DNA from: DATFGK01 sp046712825
GTDB lineage: Bacteria > Actinomycetota > AC-67
Direction: 5' to 3'
Length of the DNA: 7,127 nucleotides
Assembly (NCBI GenBank): GCA_046712825.1
Contig: JBKKCR010000023.1
Location: 1 to 7,127, forward strand
The notes beneath the pieces are model-generated. The model had not been told where the DNA came from, ran no database searches, and saw nothing but the letters and a program-made list of their open reading frames with translations. The position numbers and the translations under genes were made by a program. Positions within the stretch are counted from its first letter, which is position 1; the number at the start of each line of letters is the position of its first letter. Shown one piece after another: positions 1-5,201 of the stretch.

Positions 1-530
1 GGAGCTGGCCCTGGATCTCGCGCCCGGCCGCGCACTACTACACAGCGATCTGCGTGCCGAGCGGCGCGGCGCAACCGTGTCCCGCCGGGGAGATCGCACA
101 GAACGAGGAGATCCTCGGGCTTCCCAATCCTTTGATCTGGTGGGTCGGGTTCTTCCTTGCGCTCCCGCTCTGCGCGTGGTGGATGGTCGTCCGGCGCGAC
201 GACGTCGCGGCGCTGCTGCTCGTGCTTTTCCTGCCGCTCGTCTTACCGTGGTTCCTGACGACGCGGCCGCTCTTCATGTTCTATATGACGCCCGCCGTGC
301 CGCTCCTCGTGCTGATGCTCGTGCATGTGATGAAGGTCTGGCGGCTTCGCGCTAGCGCGGTCGCGTTCGTCGTGCTCTCCGTCGGCGCGTTCATCTACTT
401 CTATCCGGTGCTGGCCGCCTACCCGCTTCCGCCGCAGGGGATCTTCGGCTGGGAGAGCCGCATCTGGTTCGGTCACGTCCTCAAAGGCGACTGCACCGTA
501 GAAGGCATCAAGCTGCTCTGCTGGATCTAG
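1..530 (+). CDS. Protein O-mannosyltransferase, C-terminal fragment (GT39, PMT_4TMC region); 5' end outside window
   Basis: This is the last 175 codons (frame starting at base 3) of a membrane glycosyltransferase that transfers mannose from a polyprenyl-phosphate donor to Ser/Thr of secreted proteins. The fragment opens with SWPWISRPAAHYY, which resembles the 'SxPWxWPxxxRP' loop before the C-terminal membrane block of actinobacterial PMTs. An extracytoplasmic stretch with two cysteines (AICVPSGAAQPC) follows. After that come four hydrophobic segments, roughly LIWWVGFFLALPL, VAALLLVLFLPLVLPW, the FYMTPAVPLLVLMLVH segment and AVAFVVLSVGAFIYFYPVL. The end (WESRIWF, then a final CWI) resembles the W-rich PMT terminus but carries an extra stretch with two cysteines. 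The catalytic N-terminal acidic loop is not in the window, so activity cannot be judged. The GTG at 54 is internal, because the frame is open from the window edge and the residues before it match the family. The stop overlaps the stop of the convergent neighbour. Family assignment is from remembered family motifs. Confidence 0.85.
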   Translation, partial: SWPWISRPAAHYYTAICVPSGAAQPCPAGEIAQNEEILGLPNPLIWWVGFFLALPLCAWWMVVRRDDVAALLLVLFLPLVLPWFLTTRPLFMFYMTPAVPLLVLMLVHVMKVWRLRASAVAFVVLSVGAFIYFYPVLAAYPLPPQGIFGWESRIWFGHVLKGDCTVEGIKLLCWI

Positions 531-784
531 CCGGGCTGGCCCTTCTTCCGGCGCACGCGCGCGGCGGCCTCTTTGGCCTTCCTTTTCGCCATGTACAGCA
601 TGCGGCGGGCCCACATGTACTCGGTTCCGAGGACCGCGAGGCCCGCGATGATGACGAGCATCCCAGGGCCCGGGAGGACGAGGAGCACGATCCCGCCGAG
701 GACCAAGACGAAGCCGACGATCGTGATCGCAAAGCGTTTAGAGTTGCGTCCGACCCAGCGGATCATCCCTCGCGCGGTCGCCAC
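527..784 (-). CDS. Small PGPGW-family transmembrane protein (85 aa)
   Basis: An 85-residue protein whose core, VLPGPGMLVIIAGLAVLG (residues 36-53), is the hallmark of the putative transmembrane PGPGW family (TIGR02611/PF09656-like). A hydrophobic helix (residues 19-36) and a second one (43-53) flank the PGPG turn, giving a probable two-pass hairpin. The N-terminus and the C-terminal tail from residue 60 (RRMLYMAKRKAKEAAARVRR) are strongly basic, as expected for cytoplasmic ends. The usual Trp after PGPG is Met here. Function is unknown in the family. The GTG start at 784 is chosen because GAAGGGGG lies a few bases upstream; an ATG at 766 (residue 7) is the alternative but has a poorly placed Shine-Dalgarno. 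Its TAG stop shares the CTAG at 527-530 with the opposing mannosyltransferase gene. The gene is divergent from the dehydrogenase gene on its other side. Confidence 0.85.
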   Translation of the reverse strand: MATARGMIRWVGRNSKRFAITIVGFVLVLGGIVLLVLPGPGMLVIIAGLAVLGTEYMWARRMLYMAKRKAKEAAARVRRKKGQPG

Positions 785-810
785 CCGGCCCCCTTCGAAT
801 CCGTTGCAGG

Positions 811-816
811 AGGATA
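811..816 (-). promoter_or_regulatory. Candidate -10 box for the PGPGW gene
   Basis: Read on the minus strand this is TATCCT, a good TANNNT -10 match, about 26 nt before the GTG start at 784. That would leave a short leader of roughly 20 nt carrying the AAGGGGG ribosome-binding site. No convincing -35 is seen at the expected distance, so this rests on one hexamer. Confidence 0.35.
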
Positions 817-826
817 CCAGCCCCCA

Positions 827-856
827 AGGACATCCCGGGAAGGGAATGCGTACACT
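827..856 (+). promoter_or_regulatory. Candidate promoter for the HSD10-like dehydrogenase gene (leaderless type)
   Basis: AGGACA at 827-832 (4/6 to TTGACA) and TACACT at 851-856 are separated by 18 bp. Only 8 nt lie between the -10 hexamer and the ATG at 865, so transcription would start at or just before the start codon. The purine run GGGAAGGGAA (838-846) lies too far upstream (about 20 nt) to act as a Shine-Dalgarno. It would also lie upstream of the transcript. Confidence 0.5.
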
Positions 857-864
857 TCGCGCCG

Positions 865-1629
865 ATGAACATCCAGGGGAAAGGCGCGCTGGTCACTGGG
901 GGAGCATCGGGTCTCGGCCGAGCGACCGCCGAGGCGCTTCACGCCGCCGGGGCGGGGGTCGTGATCATGGATCTCCCGCACTCTCAAGGTGAAGCCTTCG
1001 CGAAAGAGCTCGGCGACCGAGCCCACTTCGCTCCCACCGACGTCACCGATATCGAGCAGGTGAGCGCCGCGGTCGCGACGGCCGTCGAGGCATTCGGCGG
1101 GGTTCACATCGTGGTGAATTGCGCCGGCATCGGGTGGGCGCAGCGGACCGTAGACCGCAACGGCCCGCACGACCTAGGCGCCTTCGAGACGGTGGTTCGC
1201 ATCAACCTGATCGGAACCTTCAACGTGATCCGGCTCGCGGCCGCGCAGATCGTCCAACAGGAACCTGACGGCGAGGAGCGGGGTGTGATCGTCAACACGG
1301 CGAGCGCCGCGGCGTTCGACGGTCAGATCGGCCAGGCCGCCTACGCGTCCTCCAAGGGTGGGGTCGTATCGATGACGCTTGTGGTCGCGCGCGACCTCGC
1401 CGCGCGGCTGATCCGCTGCTGCACGATCGCCCCGGGAACCTTCGACACGCCGATGCTTGCGATGCTTCCGGACGAACAGCGGCAAGCGCTCGCAGCCCAG
1501 ATCCCTCACCCGAGCCGCCTCGGAAAGCCGTCCGAGTTCGCGGCTCTCGTTCGTCACATCGTGGAGAACCCGGTCCTGAACGGCGAAACGATCCGCCTCG
1601 ACGGGGCGCTGCGCATGCCACCGAAGTGA
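865..1629 (+). CDS. HSD10-like short-chain dehydrogenase (3-hydroxyacyl-CoA dehydrogenase type 2-like)
   Basis: A 254-residue classical SDR. The cofactor motif is TGGASGLG (residues 11-18), and Asp36 at the end of the second beta strand (VVIMDLP) predicts NAD(H) rather than NADP(H). NCAG is at 85-88, Asn114 is the structural and catalytic Asn, and the catalytic Ser147 and YxxxK (Tyr160, Lys164) have the correct 13-residue spacing. The block around NTASAAAFDGQIGQAAY, then PSRLGKPSEFAALV and LNGETIRLDGALRM, closely follows human HSD17B10 and its bacterial relatives. Those oxidise 3-hydroxyacyl-CoA, including 2-methyl-3-hydroxybutyryl-CoA, or hydroxysteroids. A role in fatty-acid or branched-chain amino-acid degradation is therefore likely, but the substrate is inferred. 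Length is normal for the family. The ATG is 8 nt from a -10-like box with no Shine-Dalgarno. No other beta-oxidation gene is adjacent. Confidence 0.92.
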   Translation: MNIQGKGALVTGGASGLGRATAEALHAAGAGVVIMDLPHSQGEAFAKELGDRAHFAPTDVTDIEQVSAAVATAVEAFGGVHIVVNCAGIGWAQRTVDRNGPHDLGAFETVVRINLIGTFNVIRLAAAQIVQQEPDGEERGVIVNTASAAAFDGQIGQAAYASSKGGVVSMTLVVARDLAARLIRCCTIAPGTFDTPMLAMLPDEQRQALAAQIPHPSRLGKPSEFAALVRHIVENPVLNGETIRLDGALRMPPK

Positions 1630-1757
1630 GATCCGCGAAGCGCGCAGCCGGAAACACGCGCGCACGAAGGGACTCGAGGAGAAACAAACCGAAACGAACG
1701 AGACGCGGACGAACGCACAAACCATCCGGTGCGCGGGTTGCTAACATCGGCAAGCAG
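1630..1757 (+). other. T-poor spacer between dehydrogenase and cyclase genes
   Basis: A 128-bp stretch follows the dehydrogenase stop. The cyclase frame is open through it, back to a GTG at 1626 that overlaps the TGA. That extension would encode about 44 residues that are almost all Arg/Lys, through A-ending and AGA codons unlike the flanking genes, so I treat it as non-coding. From 1633 to 1723 the plus strand has a single T (1674), with repeated GAAAC/ACGAACG-like units. No clear terminator hairpin is seen. Confidence 0.6.
1742..1747 (+). promoter_or_regulatory. Candidate -10 box for the cyclase gene (leaderless type)
   Basis: TAACAT matches TANNNT and ends 10 nt before the ATG at 1758. 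No Shine-Dalgarno precedes that ATG. The region around the expected -35 (about 1719-1724, AAACCA) is a poor match. The box supports an independent start for the cyclase rather than read-through from the dehydrogenase alone. Confidence 0.4.
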
Positions 1758-2390
1758 ATGCCTGCTTCTAGCAAGCGCGCCCGCAGGCCCCGGTTGTTGC
1801 GTACGACGCCGCTGGCCCTCGCTTCGCGACTCCTAGATCTGGGAACCGCACATCGCAAGATCCTCGAGCGCTTCGCACAGCGCGGCACGATCACCATCCT
1901 GTTCACCGACATCGCGAACTTCACCGCAGCGACCGAGTCGGGAGGGGAGCGGGCGGCGATGGGCCTCCTCGACACGCACGACGGGACGGTGATCCCGGCG
2001 ATCGCGCGCAACCGCGGCCGGGTCGTGAAGAACGTCGGAGATGGGATCATGGCGGCGTTCCGCGATCCGTCGGACGCGGTCGCGGCGGCCGCGGCGATCA
2101 TCGAGCGGACGGCGGGCGACCGACGGCCGTTGCCGCTGCGGATCGGCCTCGACACCGGTCGCCCCACCCGGCGGGGCGAGGACTACATCGGTCACACGGT
2201 TAACCTCGCGGCGCGGCTCGTGAAACGTGCGCGGCCTGGGGAAGCACTGGTGACCGACGCCGTTTACAAGGCCGCGAAGGACACCGACGGCGTCGTGTGG
2301 CGCGAGCGCGGCCGGCCGGCCCTCAAAGGCGTGAAGAAGCCGCCGGCGACGTGGCGTCTCAGCGTGCCGCGGGCGCGGAAAGCGTCGTAG
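1758..2390 (+). CDS. Class III adenylate/guanylate cyclase, single catalytic domain
   Basis: About 210 residues with one class III cyclase homology domain and no membrane segment. All six canonical residues are present (numbered from the ATG at 1758). Metal-binding Asp51 is in ILFTDIANFT and Asp95 in NVGDGIMAAF. Adenine-selecting Lys91 is in VVKNVGDG and Asp142 in EDYIGHTVN. Transition-state Asn149 and Arg153 are in VNLAARL. The Lys/Asp pair predicts ATP to cAMP. A homodimer would be needed to build two active sites. The C-terminus (RPALKGVKKPPATWRL) is the usual 'LKGV' tail of these proteins. The N-terminal 40 residues are basic, then helical (LASRLLDLGTAHRKILERF), likely the signalling helix into the catalytic core. 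No sensor domain is visible. The start is uncertain: GTG 1626 overlaps the dehydrogenase stop, but the added segment looks non-coding. The 3' end overlaps the convergent MFS gene by 32 bp. Confidence 0.88.
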   Translation: MPASSKRARRPRLLRTTPLALASRLLDLGTAHRKILERFAQRGTITILFTDIANFTAATESGGERAAMGLLDTHDGTVIPAIARNRGRVVKNVGDGIMAAFRDPSDAVAAAAAIIERTAGDRRPLPLRIGLDTGRPTRRGEDYIGHTVNLAARLVKRARPGEALVTDAVYKAAKDTDGVVWRERGRPALKGVKKPPATWRLSVPRARKAS

Positions 2391-3633
2391 CCTCACCATT
2401 CGGCACCGCCGCCCGCGCCACGTTCATGTCGCGGATCGGCGAGCTCAGCCAGATCGATGCGGCGGCAGCCACGTAGGCCGAACCGACGACGATCACGTTG
2501 ATCCTCAGGCTCACGTGGTCGAGAACAAAGCCGCCGACTAGCACGCCGAGCGGCATCGCCATCCACGCGACACCGCCGAGCACGCTGAGGACGCGCCCCC
2601 GCAAGACGATCGGGATCCGCTCGTAGGCAACCGTGTCGATCAAAGGGTTGACCGGCCCCGATGCGGACCCGGCGACGAACGCGAACGCCATGAGTACCCC
2701 GAGCGGCGGGAACACCGCCAGTGCCGGATATTTGATCGTGAACGCGAGGAAGCACCACCCGAAGAGCCGGTGGCGGGCGAACCTCGTCCCGATCCTCGAG
2801 AAGAGGATCGCTCCGAACATCGAGCCCGCACCGAACGCGCCGATCACCGCCCCCAGGCTCACGGCGGTGCCGTACACCCGGGCGGCGTAGACGATCAGCA
2901 GCACCGAGGTCCAGGCGTCGAGGAAATTCGTCACCACCAGGAGCTTCGCGATCGCCGCAAGCGGGCGGTCACGCCGGAGGAACGCGAACCCTTCCTTGAT
3001 CTCCATGAGATAGCGCGAGCCCGGGACCCGGGACGGCCGCGCATGGCTCGGCACGGCCAGCAGCACTACCAGGGCCGAAATCGCGAACGTGGCCGCGTCG
3101 ATCCACAGGACGGCTATCGGTCCGCCGAGCGCGATCAGAACGCCCGCCAGCGGGGCTCCGGCGAGGCGCGAGCCGCGTTCCACCGTCGCCGTGACGCCGG
3201 TCGCGCGCTCGAGGGACCAGCCGGCGCGATCCGCGAGCGTCGGGACGAGCGCGGACCGAGCGCTCATCCCCGGCGTGTCGAGCAGCGCGCCGAGGAAAAC
3301 CAACGCGACGAGCGCCGGAAACGAAAGGTGTCCCATCGCATGCAAGAGCGGGATCATCGCGACCGTCACGCCGCTCATGACGTCGGCCAGGATGCTCATC
3401 CGCTTCGAGCCGAGCCGGTCGATGAGCGCGCCTCCCAGGAAGCTCGCGAGCACGACCGGCAGGAAGCTGAAGAACGCGACGGTACCCGTCTTCGACGCGC
3501 TGCCGGTGGTTTGCAGAACGAACCACGGGATCGCGGTGAGGGCCATCACGTTCCCGGTCAGGGAAACGCCGTTCGCGACATAGAGAGCAGCGAGCGGACG
3601 CGAGGAGGACCTCGCCGAAGTTTCGGGGCTCAT
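2359..3633 (-). CDS. MFS efflux transporter (MFS_3 / EntS-MefA-like)
   Basis: A 424-residue inner-membrane protein with about 11-12 hydrophobic segments. The N-terminal half has the family pattern IPWFVLQTTGS (residues 35-45) and the MFS motif A between helices 2 and 3, GGALIDRLGSKR (67-78). A basic central loop after the sixth helix (PSHARPSRVPGSRYLMEIKEGFAFLRRD) divides the halves. The segment RGRVLSVLGGVAWMAMPLG near the C-terminus is typical of the MFS_3 group, which includes enterobactin exporter EntS and macrolide exporter Mef. Proton-driven export of a small molecule is the likely role; the substrate is not predictable. The ATG overlaps the TGA of the upstream arsR gene as ATGA, so the two are an operon with probable translational coupling. 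GGAGG lies 12 nt upstream of the ATG. Its 3' end overlaps the opposing cyclase gene by 32 bp. Confidence 0.9.
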   Translation of the reverse strand: MSPETSARSSSRPLAALYVANGVSLTGNVMALTAIPWFVLQTTGSASKTGTVAFFSFLPVVLASFLGGALIDRLGSKRMSILADVMSGVTVAMIPLLHAMGHLSFPALVALVFLGALLDTPGMSARSALVPTLADRAGWSLERATGVTATVERGSRLAGAPLAGVLIALGGPIAVLWIDAATFAISALVVLLAVPSHARPSRVPGSRYLMEIKEGFAFLRRDRPLAAIAKLLVVTNFLDAWTSVLLIVYAARVYGTAVSLGAVIGAFGAGSMFGAILFSRIGTRFARHRLFGWCFLAFTIKYPALAVFPPLGVLMAFAFVAGSASGPVNPLIDTVAYERIPIVLRGRVLSVLGGVAWMAMPLGVLVGGFVLDHVSLRINVIVVGSAYVAAAASIWLSSPIRDMNVARAAVPNGEATTLSAPAAR

Positions 3634-4205
3634 GCCGAACCCCGTCCTCCGGGGAATGCGTACAGGATCACGTCCGCGCTTCCGGCCCCCGGGCTCGGCT
3701 CACGCCGGCGCCACCGCTCGACGACCTCCCACATCTCGGAGGTCACCTGTTTCAGCTCGGCGGGTGTGAGAGTGAGGCGGACATCGCTCATCTCCGACGC
3801 AGCGAGCCAATCCTCGTCCCAGTTGTGCGCGTGCTCGTAGAACTGCTCGATGCGGGCCACGTGCCGCCGGAAGATCTCGCGCTGCAGGACGGCGACGGCA
3901 TCGAGACGCTCCGGAGTGTCGAGGAAATCCGTCATCGACCAAGAGGTGAACTCGTGGGAGGCCTTCCACCAGGTCTCGCGCCGGTCCTTGGCGAGATCCT
4001 GCGCCTGCTCGATGAAGCCGTGCTCGGCGAGCCGACGGAGGTGGTAGCTCACGAGCGGGATCGCCTCGTCGACCGCAGAGGCAAGGGTGGTGACCGTCGC
4101 GGGCCCGTCGCTGCGCAACGCTCCCAGAAGCCGCAGCCGAAGCGGATGCGCGAGAGCCCTCAGGGTGCGAGGGTCGTCGAGCTTCTTGACCTTGGCCGCG
4201 TCCAT
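3630..4205 (-). CDS. ArsR-type winged-helix regulator (191 aa), probable controller of the MFS exporter
   Basis: The N-terminal 80 residues form an ArsR/HTH_20-like winged helix. They begin with LDDPRTLRALAHPLRLRLLG (residues 9-28), continue through a first helix pair ending near residue 46, and reach the recognition helix around PLVSYHLRRLAEHGFI (50-65). A wing with RRETWW follows. The C-terminal ~110 residues are helical, with many aromatic and charged residues, and probably form the dimer and effector part. From this start the protein has no cysteine, so it is not a thiolate metal sensor like ArsR or SmtB; an organic ligand is more likely. The ATG at 4205 is preferred because the frame's upstream TTG at 4241 would add 12 residues encoded by the promoter dyads. 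A promoter lies 7 nt upstream. The stop overlaps the MFS start (ATGA). Autorepression is inferred from the dyads in the promoter. Confidence 0.87.
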   Translation of the reverse strand: MDAAKVKKLDDPRTLRALAHPLRLRLLGALRSDGPATVTTLASAVDEAIPLVSYHLRRLAEHGFIEQAQDLAKDRRETWWKASHEFTSWSMTDFLDTPERLDAVAVLQREIFRRHVARIEQFYEHAHNWDEDWLAASEMSDVRLTLTPAELKQVTSEMWEVVERWRRREPSPGAGSADVILYAFPGGRGSA

Positions 4206-4212
4206 GCCGAGC

Positions 4213-4241
4213 AGGTTATTACACGAGTAAATATTGCGCAA
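4213..4241 (-). promoter_or_regulatory. Promoter of the arsR-MFS operon (leaderless type)
   Basis: On the minus strand, TTGCGC (4241-4236) and TAACCT (4218-4213) sit 17 bp apart, the ideal -35/-10 spacing. Only 7 nt separate the -10 from the ATG at 4205, and no Shine-Dalgarno is present, so the transcript is probably leaderless. A perfect 4+4 dyad fills the spacer. Confidence 0.6.
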
Positions 4242-4250
4242 GTAACGTTA
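4218..4250. promoter_or_regulatory. Candidate ArsR operator: tandem dyads in the divergent region
   Basis: Two 13-bp direct repeats, ATTACACGAGTAA (4218-4230) and ATTGCGCAAGTAA (4233-4245), match at 10 of 13 positions and are offset by 15 bp. The first contains a perfect dyad TTAC-N4-GTAA (4219-4230). The second contains the palindrome TTGCGCAA (4234-4241). A third palindrome, TAACGTTA (4243-4250), abuts it. The stretch is AT-rich within GC-rich surroundings. The first dyad lies between the -35 and -10 of arsR and the second covers the -35, as expected for an autorepressor. Confidence 0.5.
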
Positions 4251-4268
4251 AGTAGCCGCCTGAGCAGG

Positions 4269-4274
4269 TAGGAT
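4269..4274 (+). promoter_or_regulatory. Candidate -10 box for the P1-family peptidase gene (leaderless type)
   Basis: TAGGAT matches TANNNT and ends 10 nt before the ATG at 4285. No Shine-Dalgarno is seen before the start. A -35 at 17 bp would fall on CGTTAA within the last dyad, a weak match. If this is the promoter, the dyads to its left could also influence it. Confidence 0.4.
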
Positions 4275-4284
4275 CCAAACGACC

Positions 4285-5196
4285 ATGGCCGTCACCTCGG
4301 AGTCTGCACACCGACTGAGCAGTGGCGTTCGGGTCGGGCACTGGACCGCACCCTCCGGCGCCGGAGGATGCACGGTCGTCCTTCCACCACCGGGCAACGT
4401 CTCGTCCTGCGACATCCGCGGATCGTCACCCGGCTCACGCGAGCTCGCGACGCTCGACCCGGAGCGGCAGCGCACCGAGATCCACGGGATCCTGCTCACC
4501 GGCGGCTCCGCCTTCGGCCTCGCCGCCGCCGACGGCGTGATGCGATGGCTTGAGAACCATGAGATCGGATTCAAGACGCCGATCGCCACGATCCCGATCG
4601 TGCCGGCGGCGGTGATCTTCGATCTGTCGGCCGGCGATCCGGCGTCGCGGCCGGGATCCGACGCCGGTTACGCGGCCTGCGAGGACGCGATCGAGGAGCC
4701 GGTCGCCACAGGACGGGTAGGCGCGGGTACCGGAGCGACCGTGGGCAAGTGGGCCGGGCGCGAGTTCTTTGCGCCCGGCGGGCTCGGCGTCGCGGTCGCG
4801 CGCGAGGGTGAGCTCGAGGTGCGCGCGCTGGCGGTCGTGAATCCGTTCGGGGACGTGGTCGGCGAGGACGGCACGGTCATCGCCGGAACGTCGGCGCCGG
4901 ATCCTCAGATGCGCCCGCCACCCGCCGATCCGCGCGTGGGCTGGAACACGGTGCTCGCGGTCGTGACGACCGTCGCGACGCTCGGACGTGGAGACGTTCG
5001 GTTCCTTGCGGCTCGCACGTCCGACGGGATCACCCAGGCGATCCGGCCGGCACACACGCGCTACGACGGCGACATCGCGTTCGCGATTGCGATCCCGCCG
5101 TCCGGGGACGGCGGGACGGCGGCCGATCTCGACGTTCTGGCGCTGCTCGCCGCGCGCGCCACCGCGGCGGCGATCCGCGGCGCAGTCGCGCCCTGA
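4285..5196 (+). CDS. P1-family (S58, DmpA-like) self-processing aminopeptidase
   Basis: A 303-residue Ntn-type hydrolase of the DmpA / L-aminopeptidase D-esterase family. Landmarks are CDIRGSSPGSRE (42-53), LLTGGSAFGLAAADGVMRWL (70-89), GRVGAGTGATVGKW (143-156), the GGLG turn (165-168), VVNPFGDV (184-191), and AHTRYDGDIAFAIA near the C-terminus (256-269). These proteins cleave themselves before a Ser or Thr that becomes the N-terminal nucleophile. By recalled alignment with DmpA (Gly-Ser) and shorter relatives (Asn-Thr), the site here is Asn221-Thr222 in GWNTVLAVV. That would give an alpha chain of about 221 residues and a beta chain of about 82. No signal peptide or membrane segment is seen, so it is probably cytoplasmic. 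Substrates are N-terminal residues of small peptides or amides; the exact one is unknown. It is divergent from arsR and ends 5 bp from the response-regulator stop. Confidence 0.9.
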   Translation: MAVTSESAHRLSSGVRVGHWTAPSGAGGCTVVLPPPGNVSSCDIRGSSPGSRELATLDPERQRTEIHGILLTGGSAFGLAAADGVMRWLENHEIGFKTPIATIPIVPAAVIFDLSAGDPASRPGSDAGYAACEDAIEEPVATGRVGAGTGATVGKWAGREFFAPGGLGVAVAREGELEVRALAVVNPFGDVVGEDGTVIAGTSAPDPQMRPPPADPRVGWNTVLAVVTTVATLGRGDVRFLAARTSDGITQAIRPAHTRYDGDIAFAIAIPPSGDGGTAADLDVLALLAARATAAAIRGAVAP

Positions 5197-5201
5197 TCGC
5201 G

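Noticed and set aside
1292..2167. Minus-strand open frame (291 codons) across the dehydrogenase, spacer and cyclase
   Set aside because: It spans two real genes on the other strand and reads as low-complexity Arg/Ser/Ala sequence without domain features.
842..3664. Identical 13-mer GGGAATGCGTACA at 842-854 and 3652-3664
   Set aside because: One copy overlaps a promoter and the other lies inside arsR coding sequence; one shared 13-mer in 7 kb is near chance expectation, with no extended similarity.
2770..3840. Long plus-strand open frame (356 codons) opposite the MFS and arsR genes
   Set aside because: It is antisense to two well-supported genes and its product is an unstructured-looking Arg/Glu/His/Gly-rich chain, a normal by-product of GC-rich codon bias.
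4206..4241. TTG start adding 12 residues to the ArsR-type protein
   Set aside because: Those codons consist of the promoter and dyad sequence, and the ATG at 4205 gives a normal family N-terminus.
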